Virus record (IMG/VR): IMGVR_UViG_3300048930_001096
Location: 1 to 30,821 of that record
DNA length: 30,821 nt
DNA from: a virus
Strand: one strand, 5' to 3'
The notes under the pieces are model-generated. The model was given only the letters and a program-made list of their open reading frames with translations. It was not told where the DNA came from and ran no database searches. Positions 19,468-28,001 of the stretch are shown one piece after another (within the stretch, counting starts at the first letter, position 1; every line of letters begins with the position of its first letter). Position numbers and translations under genes: made by a program.

Positions 19468-20361
19468 CTATGCTCCAAGCTGACTAGAATCACCGATTGC
19501 TAGATATTGAATCTCGCGAGGCTTTGTCTCATCTGGGTAAACCATGAAAGATGCAGGAATCACAAAAGCCGCCTCACCGCTGAAAGTCAGAGTGTCGAGA
19601 GCGGGGTAAGCTTTCCAGAAGGTCCAGTCCTCAGAAAGATCTGTTTCAATCTTTCGAATGGGGTGAAGACGAAGCTTCTTGGCTTGTGCATATGTCGACG
19701 TGAACTGGCGATCAATACCAAGACCTAAGAGCTCTGTGCTGCCGACGCCATCAGGAATATGCACGCCACCGCTTGAGAGCAAGATCGCTCGGAGCTGCTC
19801 AGGAGTGGTTTCTTTAAAGTTGATCGTGGCTGAAAGCTCAGGCTGACCTTTACGCAAGTGAGTGATGATCGTCGAGCCGCGCTGTTGAGCAGTCACAGGC
19901 TCCAAGTCTTCACCGAAGCCAGAGAGCTCGATCTCACCGTCAATGTAACCTACGTTTCGCTCTGTATCACCGTAAGTTAAAACCTCATAAGAGAATCCAG
20001 AGGTGTTGCCGTCTCTGACTCTAGTCTTGTATCCGGTCGCAACGTAAGTAAGAGTGACGCGCTCATTAGCGGCTGTCGAAGTAAAAGCAGCGTCGCCATC
20101 GATTGCGGCAGATAAGGCAGTAGCCACTTGGCTTGCGGTCGCAGCTGTTGCAACGGCCACCTCAAGATCAGTAAGTCCAGCGAGAGCCGGATCTGTGCCA
20201 CCGCTATTCACGTTGAACCACGCATAGTGCGTGTCACCGATCAGGATGTACTTGTTGTTAAGACTTGTGGCCGCAGGACATGTGATGCGCTCAACTTGCG
20301 CCGTGTCCTCACCGAAATAAACATCCATCGCTTCGATTTTGATGTTTGCTGAATTTGGCAT
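19468..20361 (-). CDS. Major tail tube protein with inserted domain (297 aa)
   Basis: It is encoded directly before the tail chaperones, as major tail proteins are. The flanking parts (SANIKIEAMDVYFGED; GEIELSGFGEDLEPVTAQQR through SFMVYPDETKPREIQYLAIG) fit a tail tube fold (NIKIE strand, then SATINFKETTPEQLRAILLS). Residues about 25-130 hold an extra domain (YILIGDTHYAWFNVNSGGTD, LEVAVATAATASQVATALSA) that recurs in phage virion proteins and probably projects outside the tube. Confidence 0.78.
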   Translation of the reverse strand: MPNSANIKIEAMDVYFGEDTAQVERITCPAATSLNNKYILIGDTHYAWFNVNSGGTDPALAGLTDLEVAVATAATASQVATALSAAIDGDAAFTSTAANERVTLTYVATGYKTRVRDGNTSGFSYEVLTYGDTERNVGYIDGEIELSGFGEDLEPVTAQQRGSTIITHLRKGQPELSATINFKETTPEQLRAILLSSGGVHIPDGVGSTELLGLGIDRQFTSTYAQAKKLRLHPIRKIETDLSEDWTFWKAYPALDTLTFSGEAAFVIPASFMVYPDETKPREIQYLAIGDSSQLGA

Positions 20362-20377
20362 TGTTCCCCCAATTTTA

Positions 20378-20800
20378 TTAAACGTCTAAACTTACAAACG
20401 CTGTAAACTGCACTCGGCTAAGCAGAATGTTGTCATTAGAAACGCTCAATGCCTCAGGGATTGCCTGATTGAAGCTTATTCTAACGATTCCATCTGCATA
20501 CTTTTCTTTGTTCTGTGGCGATAAAACCTCGCCAATGATGTCTTGAATAGTCTCTTCTGCGACTTCAAAGTTTGCTATCTCGTCGCGCTTTGATTTCTTG
20601 GCAAAAGTTATCGTAACAGGCACTTGGACTTCAACGTCTCTCTGATTTTGCTTTACGCCAGAGATTGTCTCTGTTCTTAAATGGTAAATGTCTTCAAGCA
20701 AGGACTTTGGAAAATTGTCGGGCTCTAAGGATTTTCGCCACTCGACAAACCCTAGGTCCTTTAAGATTCTTTTAAAGTAAGGTCTAACCGATGTGATCAA
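20378..20800 (-). CDS. Tail terminator / tail completion-like protein (140 aa)
   Basis: It lies between the head-tail connector and the major tail gene, the place of the tail terminator, which caps the tube and docks to the head. The protein has an N-terminal helix (ITSVRPYFKRILKDLGF), then alternating strands (VEVQVPVTITFAKKSKRDEI) and ends in a strand (ILLSRVQFTAFVSLDV), consistent with the gpU/terminator fold. Start overlaps the upstream stop (ATGA). The call is mainly positional. Confidence 0.6.
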   Translation of the reverse strand: MITSVRPYFKRILKDLGFVEWRKSLEPDNFPKSLLEDIYHLRTETISGVKQNQRDVEVQVPVTITFAKKSKRDEIANFEVAEETIQDIIGEVLSPQNKEKYADGIVRISFNQAIPEALSVSNDNILLSRVQFTAFVSLDV

Positions 20801-21507
20801 CGCATCCTCACTTCTATCGAATCAAAACGAATGTTCTCTTGCGATTCAACCTCGCCATCGCCGTCCGTATCAATTGGCAATTGCACTCTCTGGCGGGCAC
20901 TCTCTTCGAGCTCTCGGTAGTACTTAGACTTAACATCATAGATGTCGTCTGGCTGGTTTGATTGATCAAAGAAGATCAACCTCAGCACCATAAACTTCGA
21001 CCAGGTCCTATACTCTTCTTTTTGAACCAATGCTTCTTTTGTAAGCATGGCACCATCTGAGTCGTAGTAACCGTTTTTATTTAGGTAGTCCAAAATCAAG
21101 GTCTGAGCTTTGCGGTGCATGTACTTAAAGGAGTTCTTGCCCCGTGGCAAAAAGCTCATGATGTCGTGCTCTAAAGCCTTGATGTCTTCATCAGAGCTTA
21201 AAAGCCCATCTTCCGCTTCAGTTAAGACAGTGATGGTTTTTGTAATTGTAACGGGTGAGCCATCGGTGGTGATTCGAAGGCTAACGGTCTGCTCGCCAGC
21301 TGTAGCGTAGGCCCAGTCAAGATACCAGTTCTCAGCCGTTCCATCGTCGCCCGTGATATCGATAAACGAGTCAGTATCAGAGGGCTTGATTTCAACAAGG
21401 GTGATGTCAGATGAGCCCTTTGCGACAAATGATAAAGACGCATCAAGCCTCGTTTTATCAGAGACCTGCACCACGGCGTCCATCTTTAGGTCGGCAAAGA
21501 TACTCAA
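20797..21507 (-). CDS. Head-tail connector-like protein with N-terminal Ig-like domain and EF-hand-like loop
   Basis: The gene follows the major capsid gene. Residues about 10-100 are beta-rich with an Ig/PKD-like pattern (KTRLDASLSFVAKGSSDITL, TAGEQTVSLRITTDGSPVTI). The rest is helical (DIKALEHDIMSFLPRGKNSF, KAQTLILDYLNKNGYYDSDG) like head-completion connectors that bind below the portal. Near the C-terminus DTDGDGEVESQE matches a 12-residue calcium-binding EF-hand loop. The combination of decoration domain plus connector is unusual. Role from position. Confidence 0.65.
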   Translation of the reverse strand: MSIFADLKMDAVVQVSDKTRLDASLSFVAKGSSDITLVEIKPSDTDSFIDITGDDGTAENWYLDWAYATAGEQTVSLRITTDGSPVTITKTITVLTEAEDGLLSSDEDIKALEHDIMSFLPRGKNSFKYMHRKAQTLILDYLNKNGYYDSDGAMLTKEALVQKEEYRTWSKFMVLRLIFFDQSNQPDDIYDVKSKYYRELEESARQRVQLPIDTDGDGEVESQENIRFDSIEVRMR

Positions 21508-21533
21508 AACACTAACCCCTTTTAGAGAGGAGA

Positions 21534-21557
21534 GGAGCCACCACTAAAGGTGGCCCC
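21534..21557 (-). terminator. Hairpin downstream of the major capsid gene
   Basis: On the transcribed strand GGGGCCACC and GGTGGCTCC form a 9-bp stem (one G-U pair) with a 6-base loop, beginning 15 bases after the capsid stop. No U-run follows, so it is more likely an attenuator or mRNA-stabilising hairpin that helps make capsid mRNA abundant than a full terminator. Confidence 0.5.
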
Positions 21558-21571
21558 AACTAAGAAGCTAA

Positions 21572-22486
21572 TTACGTGTTCGCACCAACACTAGAAGCAG
21601 AGATGCCAACCCAAAGAGCGTCTTGATCGACGATCTTATACTGTAAGCAACCGTGCCAGCCGATGTTGACGAAGCGAGCCAGTTTATCAAAAGGACCAGT
21701 GATCACACCGGCAGGATCTTTTGAAACGGCTTTGCCGAGAGCGTTAAAACCCATGAAGATGCTCTTATAGGTATCAACCGCAGAAGCACCAGCGTCGTCT
21801 GAGATCGAGCAATGGTTGTTTACGATCACGCGGAAGCCTTTGAGCATACCGATTTCGTTCATCAAGATGTTTTGGGGGGCGGCGTACTTCATTACATCCA
21901 ACCAGTGAGTCGATTGGCGTAAATCGTAGGCAACGTCTTCGTGAACAACGGCAACGTAAGCGCCATTCAGCTTAGGAATCGAAGCGCGAGAAAGCTTGTT
22001 GTACATCTTGTCGAAGAAGGTGTGAGTCATAACATCGGTAGCATCAAGAGCGGATTCAGCACCAGCGTCTACGGTAGCGCTGTTAGAAGAAGCCTCTAAA
22101 GCCAAAACTGCCAATTTATCCAATGTGGCGGCTTGGTTTACACCAACCAATCGAGCGGCAACCAAATCAGCCTTGCCACCAGTTTGCAGGTTTGCAAGCT
22201 TGGTTGTAGTAACAACTTTACCGTACTCAGCAGGTGTCAGAATGATCTGAGCATCTGCCAATGCCTCTGAAGTTACATCATCATCTTGATCCAATGATGT
22301 TGTAGCCAAGGCAAGGCGAGAGTACTTTGGCATCTCGATAGACTTTGCACCGATGTCACGGCGAACAGATACGAACTGTTCCATAACAGCGTCTTGACCA
22401 GCTGCGATCAAGTATTGTGCATCCATCAACTCGATGATGCTGTTGTCAACTTCTGCGGTTGTCGACATGTTGGTTGTAAAAGCCAT
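21572..22486 (-). CDS. Major capsid protein (HK97-fold type, 304 aa)
   Basis: The gene follows scaffold and precedes the connector. The 304-residue product is typical of HK97-fold capsid proteins in composition: an N-terminal helix arm (DNSIIELMDAQYLIAAGQDA), VSVRRDIGAKSIEMPKYSRL, LTPAEYGKVVTTTKLANLQT, a helical backbone (KLAVLALEASSNSATVDAGA), VAVVHEDVAYDLRQSTHWLD and MLKGFRVIVNNHCSISDDAG at the C-terminal half, where capsid monomers form the A-domain. No separate protease gene is seen, and scaffold is encoded separately just upstream. Confidence 0.85.
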   Translation of the reverse strand: MAFTTNMSTTAEVDNSIIELMDAQYLIAAGQDAVMEQFVSVRRDIGAKSIEMPKYSRLALATTSLDQDDDVTSEALADAQIILTPAEYGKVVTTTKLANLQTGGKADLVAARLVGVNQAATLDKLAVLALEASSNSATVDAGAESALDATDVMTHTFFDKMYNKLSRASIPKLNGAYVAVVHEDVAYDLRQSTHWLDVMKYAAPQNILMNEIGMLKGFRVIVNNHCSISDDAGASAVDTYKSIFMGFNALGKAVSKDPAGVITGPFDKLARFVNIGWHGCLQYKIVDQDALWVGISASSVGANT

Positions 22487-22520
22487 TTTTAGATTCCCCC
22501 TAGTGAATCGTTAATTTTGT

Positions 22521-23162
22521 TCAAGCCATCCCATACTTCTTAAGTACGGCGTCGAACTCGGCTTGGGTTTTGGCCTTTTTAGCCTCTGAAACCATCCCGC
22601 CTTGCTCGGTATCAGGCTTCTTCGGAGCACCATCTTTTGGTGGTCTCTTCTCGTTTTGGAAGAAGTCTGTGCCGTACTTTTCTCTAAACTTATCAAGTTC
22701 AAATGAAACCTGTTCGCGGTTTACTTTGAACTTGTCGTCTAGTTCGATCTCAGAAAGGGCAACCAGCTTCTCGGCGGCTTCCGCTAAGTGCGGCTTTCCA
22801 CCAGACTTCAAATACTCCTGGCGAAACGCCACGGACCTTGAAGTTGTAGCGATTAGATCTTTGAGCTGGCCATGTTCTTGCGAGAGAGATTCGTACATTT
22901 CCTTGTACTTGCCTTGCTCTTTAAGCTTGGCCTTATCATGCTTTTCTCTATCAGCTTTGATTGCGCTTAATTCTTTACGAAATTTTGCAGCTTCGGCAGA
23001 AGCCTCTCGCCATTTCTTAGCGTAATCTTTGGCCGATAGTTTTGGCTCAAAGTCATCCGAGCTTTCGCTCTGATCGCTTTCCTGATTGTCTTTTGGATCT
23101 TGATCATCCGGCTGGTGATCTTTTTCTTCGGTGTCCGGCTGGACATCGCCTTTGACTTTCAT
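22521..23162 (-). CDS. Scaffolding protein (213 aa)
   Basis: I choose ATG 23162 (MKVKGDVQPDTEEK), which has GGGGGG just upstream, over ATG 23174, which has no ribosome site. The protein is strongly acidic at its N-terminus (DHQPDDQDPKDNQESDQSES), with a long coiled coil (SAEAAKFRKELSAIKADREK, KLKEQGKYKEMYESLSQEHG) and a helical C-terminus (AKTQAEFDAVLKKYGMA). Such proteins guide capsid assembly and leave before packaging. It lies directly upstream of the capsid gene. Confidence 0.85.
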   Translation of the reverse strand: MKVKGDVQPDTEEKDHQPDDQDPKDNQESDQSESSDDFEPKLSAKDYAKKWREASAEAAKFRKELSAIKADREKHDKAKLKEQGKYKEMYESLSQEHGQLKDLIATTSRSVAFRQEYLKSGGKPHLAEAAEKLVALSEIELDDKFKVNREQVSFELDKFREKYGTDFFQNEKRPPKDGAPKKPDTEQGGMVSEAKKAKTQAEFDAVLKKYGMA

Positions 23163-23266
23163 CCTACCCCCCATTTTTTATTTGTAAAGAGATTTTCTTC
23201 ATTGCTTTTCTAAACATGTTTTGTTCCACATTTTTCAGGAGCAAGGTCTTGTATCAACTTAAGTCA
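23163..23266 (-). promoter_or_regulatory. Gap upstream of scaffold and capsid genes (possible internal promoter)
   Basis: This is the longest gap inside the late operon. It contains a palindrome AAACATGTTT at 23212-23221, an AT-rich stretch leading to the scaffold start, and TTGATA on the minus strand near 23254. It may hold an internal promoter that boosts scaffold and capsid expression. No exact promoter can be named. Confidence 0.3.
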
Positions 23267-23773
23267 TCACCTTCTAAGGACGGCCCTTAAGTGCCTCGCA
23301 ACCATCTCTCTGATCTTTTGCCGAAGCGTTTGATCAACTCCTAAAATGTCTCTCCCCTGATCCTTTTGCCACCTTGCAATATCCGCGTTCTCAACACCGC
23401 CCATGCCCACCTTGCCGTCTTTTGTTTTGTAGCGCTTGTGCGTGCCTGAGAAAAATAGCTCCACTCTTCCTTTTGCAAAGGCTGGCTTTAGGGACCTTAA
23501 AAGATCGCCCGTGAAGTGAAGGTTAGAAAAGATATCGATGTAGCGGCTGGAAGTTTTGTTATAAGCCGCCATCTCAATTCTCTTCTTTATCGTTTTATCT
23601 TTAAGAGCCTTAAGCGGCTTTAAATCTTTATCAAGTCCCTGCGCTGTCCGCTCTCTGATCTCTCTAACCGCTAAGCGACCAATCCTTTCGAGCAATTCTT
23701 GGCTTCGAAGTGACTCTCTAACCTTTAGAAGTCTTTCAGAGATTGTCTTTACGCCGTAAACCTTGATCGCCAT
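23267..23773 (-). CDS. Phage virion morphogenesis / tail-completion-like protein (168 aa)
   Basis: The basic, helical 168-residue protein starts at the stop of the preceding gene (ATGG overlap in TAATGG). It contains ERIGRLAVREIRERTAQGLD, FTGDLLRSLKPAFAKGRVEL and a terminal basic helix (REMVARHLRAVLRR). This is the general pattern of virion morphogenesis proteins (helix - GxLxxSL strand - C-terminal helix) that act at the head-tail interface. It lies in tandem with a related-looking gene. The role is assigned from pattern and position. Confidence 0.6.
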   Translation of the reverse strand: MAIKVYGVKTISERLLKVRESLRSQELLERIGRLAVREIRERTAQGLDKDLKPLKALKDKTIKKRIEMAAYNKTSSRYIDIFSNLHFTGDLLRSLKPAFAKGRVELFFSGTHKRYKTKDGKVGMGGVENADIARWQKDQGRDILGVDQTLRQKIREMVARHLRAVLRR

Positions 23774-24303
23774 TAGATACCAAGCTCCTCGTCAAGTTCG
23801 CCAGACAAGATTGACCTAAGAACGTCCTCTAATTCCTCATCTTCAATGTTTCTGCCCTCACGCTCTGAGTTTTGAATGTCCTCAAGCTCGCCCGAAAAAC
23901 TTCGAGCAATTTCCTCGAGTTCTTTTTGTGGAAGCCCAAAGAATTCTCGCTTCTTTACCGTGTCCCCCGTCATGTGGTTCCAAGCTTTAGCGTTCTCAGT
24001 CTCGTCTGGAAAACCAATCGTTACGGTCTGAGCGGTACTATCAATGACGTCAATTGCAGCAAGCATGTCGCCACTTAAGGTTAGGTCAACGTCGCCCTTT
24101 GCCACGCCTTTCTTTTTGGCATAGGCGTCTGAGTACTGAGCAAAGGGCTTCCCGTGAATAGAGACGTTATCTTGGGTTCTCTCGACAATCCGGTCAATAA
24201 CTGCCTGGACGACCTTCTCTTTGAATTCCTGGTCATCTGGCACACGAGAGCCAAAGATCTTTTGGAAGTTGATTTTATATTTAACCTTTCCAACCCTACC
24301 CAT
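23773..24303 (-). CDS. Phage virion morphogenesis-like protein (176 aa)
   Basis: It starts overlapping the portal stop and ends overlapping the next gene. The pattern EFKEKVVQAVIDRIVERTQD (N-terminal helix), LTLSGDMLAAIDVIDSTAQT, VTIGFPDETENAKAWNHMTG and KKREFFGLPQKELEEIARSF is that of head-morphogenesis/minor head proteins, in which the LxxSGxxLxxI strand and a conserved REFFGL helix recur. The C-terminus is very acidic. It looks like a diverged tandem relative of the following gene. Confidence 0.65.
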   Translation of the reverse strand: MGRVGKVKYKINFQKIFGSRVPDDQEFKEKVVQAVIDRIVERTQDNVSIHGKPFAQYSDAYAKKKGVAKGDVDLTLSGDMLAAIDVIDSTAQTVTIGFPDETENAKAWNHMTGDTVKKREFFGLPQKELEEIARSFSGELEDIQNSEREGRNIEDEELEDVLRSILSGELDEELGI

Positions 24304-25901
24304 TAAGAAGCCGCATCCTCATCTTGAAGAGCGTCCTCACCTTGATTGTCTTGATCTTCGACCTCATCAATTTCAGCCATTGGTGGCTCAGGCTCAGTCA
24401 AAGGCTGAAGCCCTTCTGAGACCATTCGCTCGCTTATGAGCTTCTTTAGCCTTGCTTTTCTAATCTCTTTTTCAATGAGCTTTTCAATTGCCATTTGCTC
24501 ATCAAGGCCCTCGAGCTCCATAAGAATCTCAACATCGTCTTTAAGACTCTCTTTTTTAAGCTTAATAAGAGAATCCTCTTGCTCGGCTTTTGTTTGCACG
24601 AACTGCGGCGTAACAAAGTTTACGGAAATCGTCGCATTCTCGTTGATGAGCCCACGTTGAAGATCGCTTATTAAGAGGTCACTTCCCTGGTAAGCGTTAT
24701 TCCACTTAACAATCAGATCAAAGAGCTGATCTTCCACGATCTTAAAAAGGTCGATGTCATCCTTTGAGGCTTCAAACTTATCCATTGTCGCAAGTAAGCG
24801 CTCAAGACCAGAGGAGTAACTCTTTACATCTCCTGAGCCAGAAACAGTCTTTGGATCGACGTTCTGAGATGAGAGCCAAAGTTTTAAATACTGATCGACA
24901 AGGTCTAAACTTGCTGAAAGATCAGGTGAAGGCGTTGCGAACTCAAACTTTGGATCTTTTGCGTCTGGATCTGGGTTTTGTGGAATAAAGAGAGCTCTTT
25001 GTCTGCCAATTTCCATGCTTTGAGGCTTCTCTGGTCCTGTATAGATCATTTGCGAAAAGCCTTGGTTTCGATTCACCGTGGCCGTGTCACTTAAGATGAC
25101 AGAGAACTCGGTTGCAAAATCAATCACCGTTGAACCACTTGTCGTCCAGAACTCATGATCCTTATCGTTACAAACATCAATGAATGGAAGCTTGCCGATT
25201 GGGTTTTCAGCCTGCGACACCTCTTGCGGATCACCCTCTTGAGGCAGGTATTTGCCATGGCCATCTGTCATGAAATGATAAGAATCAGTCCACCAAATAA
25301 AGCGCATCTTAGCGAGCTTTAAGAAGTCATCTTTATCTGCAATCTTTTGGTTCACCTGGTCGCTGCCAGACGTTCTAAAGATTTCATTCTTATCCATGAC
25401 GTTAATAATGTAGGCCAAGGCTTTTTCTGGGTTATCTTCCCTTGGGATCACGTCGTACTGGTGAGGAGAGAAAACTTTGGCCGTGATCACGCCATCGATA
25501 GGTAGCACCTGAATGGCGCATTGCTGAAGAAACTTAAAATAGCGATTAGCCTTTTTAAGCTTCATATCGAACTGGCCGTATCTATAGATATCCATCAATA
25601 CTTCGTACTGACCTTCACTCACCTCACCAAAGGTTCGAGCTGGCGGAGATTTATAAATTGATGCCATCTCATTTACAATTCGTTGAGAGGGATTGATAGA
25701 CGATATCTTTCGCATTTCCTTCATTGTGGTTTCTGAATACTCGCGCTCAAGAGCAGAGGCGAGATATGGCTTTAGATTCATCTTATAGATGTCTACTTTT
25801 CTAAATGCATCAGCCTTTCGAGCCTTGTTCTCTTGACCTAAAATTTCGTCAATAATTCCTTTGCGGAAGGATTCGTCTAAAACATCTTGTTCTACGGCCA
25901 T
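24303..25901 (-). CDS. Portal protein (532 aa)
   Basis: It follows the large terminase and is of portal size. The sequence has the style of the DUF1073/SPP1-type portals: YSETTMKEMRKISSINPSQR, FLQQCAIQVLPIDGVITAKV, a substrate-like middle (KLPFIDVCNDKDHEFWTTSG), SQNVDPKTVSGSGDVKSYSS and a helical stem (LEGLDEQMAIEKLIEKEIRK) with an acidic C-terminus. The portal ring is the DNA channel of the head. Position between terminase and the morphogenesis genes makes this the only candidate. Confidence 0.82.
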   Translation of the reverse strand: MAVEQDVLDESFRKGIIDEILGQENKARKADAFRKVDIYKMNLKPYLASALEREYSETTMKEMRKISSINPSQRIVNEMASIYKSPPARTFGEVSEGQYEVLMDIYRYGQFDMKLKKANRYFKFLQQCAIQVLPIDGVITAKVFSPHQYDVIPREDNPEKALAYIINVMDKNEIFRTSGSDQVNQKIADKDDFLKLAKMRFIWWTDSYHFMTDGHGKYLPQEGDPQEVSQAENPIGKLPFIDVCNDKDHEFWTTSGSTVIDFATEFSVILSDTATVNRNQGFSQMIYTGPEKPQSMEIGRQRALFIPQNPDPDAKDPKFEFATPSPDLSASLDLVDQYLKLWLSSQNVDPKTVSGSGDVKSYSSGLERLLATMDKFEASKDDIDLFKIVEDQLFDLIVKWNNAYQGSDLLISDLQRGLINENATISVNFVTPQFVQTKAEQEDSLIKLKKESLKDDVEILMELEGLDEQMAIEKLIEKEIRKARLKKLISERMVSEGLQPLTEPEPPMAEIDEVEDQDNQGEDALQDEDAAS

Positions 25902-25913
25902 TTTCTACTCCCT

Positions 25914-27155
25914 TTAAATCATTCCAGGTTTATCAGATGACATTTTTTCGTTCTTAACTTCCCAATGAATGCAGTATCCAAAGGCATCAGCTTTATGGCC
26001 GCGGTTGTTCTCATCAGAAGGCAATCGGCCAACAAGCTTTTGGCTCGCTAGATCTAGTATCAGCTCCTTGCATGAAGGATCGATTTCAACCCGATGCTCA
26101 CCGTAAACATTTTTAAGATATGAATTTGCGTGCTTAACGCGATCAATGATTGGTGGGTTCGCTGACCAGACTTCTTTCTGGTACTTAAAGCCATACTTCC
26201 GTAATATCTCTTCAACGTAAAAATAGTCAGAATACCCAGTGGTCGAAGCTCTTGATGAGCCTGAGGCGTCCCCTCTTATTTTGATCAACCAGTGGTTGGC
26301 CTTCTTCTTATGCTCAGCGCAGAACTTCTCAACTGTTTCTTCGGTTGAAGAGTTTTTAAGCGAGTATTCTTTCTTAAACCTAAGCTTATCTTCCCTCTGG
26401 GCTACAAGTAGAGTCGTAGGGTTCACGTTAAAGTCAAAGCAGAGGATGACGGCTCTATCGTCTCTGATTGGTGGTTGCTTTTTTATATGCAGGTTTTCAT
26501 CAAAACAATAATATGCAAGAGCGCCAAAAGTTTCCCATGTGGCCATGTACTCTTGGCGAAATGAGATCGGATCAAGATCACGCTTTGCTGCCTCAACCTC
26601 TTCTGGATCAATAAAAGGGTTATCAAGAGTCACCCATTGGTGGGTGGACCACTCAGGATCACTCTTAACTTTCATCCACCAATCATAGGCTTCTGAACCC
26701 TTGCCATCGGGAGTGGTACCCATCCGAGCTTCACCCTTAAGATCAGATAAAGCAGGTCTTAGCGCTCGCCAAACCTTCTCGATTGGCTGTTTAAAGTAAG
26801 CAAGCTCATCAAGGACCACGCGTTTAACGGCCTTACCCCTAACGCGCGTGATGTTTTCGGCACCAATGATATAGATCTTTCTCTTGTGTGTGAGCTCAAA
26901 GCGCTTCTTAGAAACCCTAGGTTTAAACTTCCACCCTAGATCTAGTAGGCGGTCTTCCATAGGCTCCCACATAAGCTCTAGCGCGTGGCCATTGGTTGGA
27001 CCGATGAAATAAAACTCAGATCTCGGCGGCGATTTCGGAACGTCTTCTAAAAGCCATTCTCTAAAACCCATGGTTTTACCGCCACGGCGCCCTGCGAGCC
27101 AGAATGCATACCTCGCTTTGTCTTCTAAAGCCTGAATTTGCTTTATATGGCGCAA
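25914..27155 (-). CDS. terL: Terminase large subunit
   Basis: This 413-residue packaging motor has Walker A GRRGGKT (22-28), a Walker B with catalytic Glu in VVLDELAYF (about 112-120), and a C-terminal RNase H-like nuclease (CFDFNVNPTTLLVAQREDKL; GDASGSS; GHKADAFGY). It translocates and cuts phage DNA. Start is a TTG at 27155 immediately after the small-subunit stop (TGATTG), with AGGA nine bases before. No ATG is available upstream of the Walker A motif. It fits the late-operon order TerS-TerL-portal. Confidence 0.93.
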   Translation of the reverse strand: MRHIKQIQALEDKARYAFWLAGRRGGKTMGFREWLLEDVPKSPPRSEFYFIGPTNGHALELMWEPMEDRLLDLGWKFKPRVSKKRFELTHKRKIYIIGAENITRVRGKAVKRVVLDELAYFKQPIEKVWRALRPALSDLKGEARMGTTPDGKGSEAYDWWMKVKSDPEWSTHQWVTLDNPFIDPEEVEAAKRDLDPISFRQEYMATWETFGALAYYCFDENLHIKKQPPIRDDRAVILCFDFNVNPTTLLVAQREDKLRFKKEYSLKNSSTEETVEKFCAEHKKKANHWLIKIRGDASGSSRASTTGYSDYFYVEEILRKYGFKYQKEVWSANPPIIDRVKHANSYLKNVYGEHRVEIDPSCKELILDLASQKLVGRLPSDENNRGHKADAFGYCIHWEVKNEKMSSDKPGMI

Positions 27156-27572
27156 TCAATCGGTCCTCATTGAATCCGGTCGCTCATACTCTTCTGGTTC
27201 TTCTGCGGTTTGTTCTTCTGGATCGCGATCACGCCACTTGAATCGGTTCTTCATATTGAAGATCCAGCTTGCTGTGTTTAGGCGCTTTGAAAAGGATGGC
27301 TTTCCGTTCTCGTACTCGGTTAAATCCCAAACACCGTCGATTCCGATTTTTTCCCAGAGTAAAAGGCTTTTTGAGGTTCCGATTTCTTTTGCTTCGTCAA
27401 AAGCTGCAATATCCCTCGCCCACCGATAAACTGTGTCCCTAGAGACGCCAATGACGCCTGCGAAAGATTCAAAGCTTAGGCCCTTTGACATATGCTCGAT
27501 CAGCATTTGGCAAAAGTGCTCTTGGTACTTGCTCGGGCGGCCAAGCTGAATCTCATCATCCATTAAATCCAT
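27156..27572 (-). CDS. terS: Terminase small subunit
   Basis: This 138-residue protein has an N-terminal helix-turn-helix (SFESFAGVIGVSRDTVYRWA), a central acidic-helical region and an acidic C-terminus rich in Glu (EEQTAEEPEEYERPDSMRTD). Small subunits recognise packaging DNA and load the large subunit, which is encoded directly after it. It opens the late operon, opposite a divergent plus-strand gene. Confidence 0.85.
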   Translation of the reverse strand: MDLMDDEIQLGRPSKYQEHFCQMLIEHMSKGLSFESFAGVIGVSRDTVYRWARDIAAFDEAKEIGTSKSLLLWEKIGIDGVWDLTEYENGKPSFSKRLNTASWIFNMKNRFKWRDRDPEEQTAEEPEEYERPDSMRTD

Positions 27573-27653
27573 GAGACTCGATGCTGCGTATTGATTCTAT
27601 ATAAATTCGAGTTTAAATTGCGCTTACAATAAAAGCTTAGGTTTAATTTACGA
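27573..27653. promoter_or_regulatory. Divergent late promoter region
   Basis: The gap between TerS (leftward) and the small plus-strand gene is AT-rich and carries AGTTTAAATT (27610-27619), repeated at 29560-29569 and, on the other strand, at 216-225. TATATA lies near the TerS side. The late promoter and its activator site should be here. Confidence 0.5.
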
Positions 27654-27860
27654 ATGGCAATCAATCTAGAAATCGACGAAAAAGATCCAATTAAGATGGT
27701 CCTCGGCGTGCCGGTGAGTCGTACAATGCTTCAGCGCTACAAGGACGTGGCGCACAGACTTTCCGAGCGAAATGAGAAGCTTAGGCTCCACAAATTCACT
27801 AGAGAGAGAATCGACCAGCTTCTAACAGAGCTTGAGACAAAGCTTAACGAAGCGGGTTAA
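27654..27860 (+). CDS. Small helical unknown protein (68 aa)
   Basis: An ATG at 27654 opens a 68-residue, charged, helical protein with a possible helix-turn-helix-like middle (GVPVSRTMLQRYKDVAHRLS) and a helical end (KFTRERIDQLLTELETKLNE). It is divergent to the late operon and closed by a strong hairpin, so it is probably a single-gene unit. A regulatory role, perhaps on the late promoter, is possible, but no family is recognised. Confidence 0.6.
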   Translation: MAINLEIDEKDPIKMVLGVPVSRTMLQRYKDVAHRLSERNEKLRLHKFTRERIDQLLTELETKLNEAG

Positions 27861-27892
27861 GGGCCCCAAGCCAGTCCATCGACTTGGGGCCC
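27861..27892 (+). terminator. Strong hairpin after the small divergent gene
   Basis: GGGCCCCAAG (27861-27870) and CTTGGGGCCC (27883-27892) form a perfect 10-bp stem with a 12-base loop, 1 base after the stop codon. No T-run follows, so it resembles a Rho-aided or stability hairpin. Confidence 0.6.
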
Positions 27893-28001
27893 CTCTAGGC
27901 CCTCAGTCCTTGAAACACCTAGCCCGAGTTCAGATTAGCATAAAGTCTAAATCAATTTACGTTGGTTATGAGTTATTTGGGACTTCAGCGATAATTGGTT
28001 T

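Noticed and set aside
22570-23025. Plus-strand 151-residue frame opposite the scaffold gene
   Set aside because: It is antisense to a clear coiled-coil scaffold, with Ser/Leu-rich shadow composition and no ribosome site.
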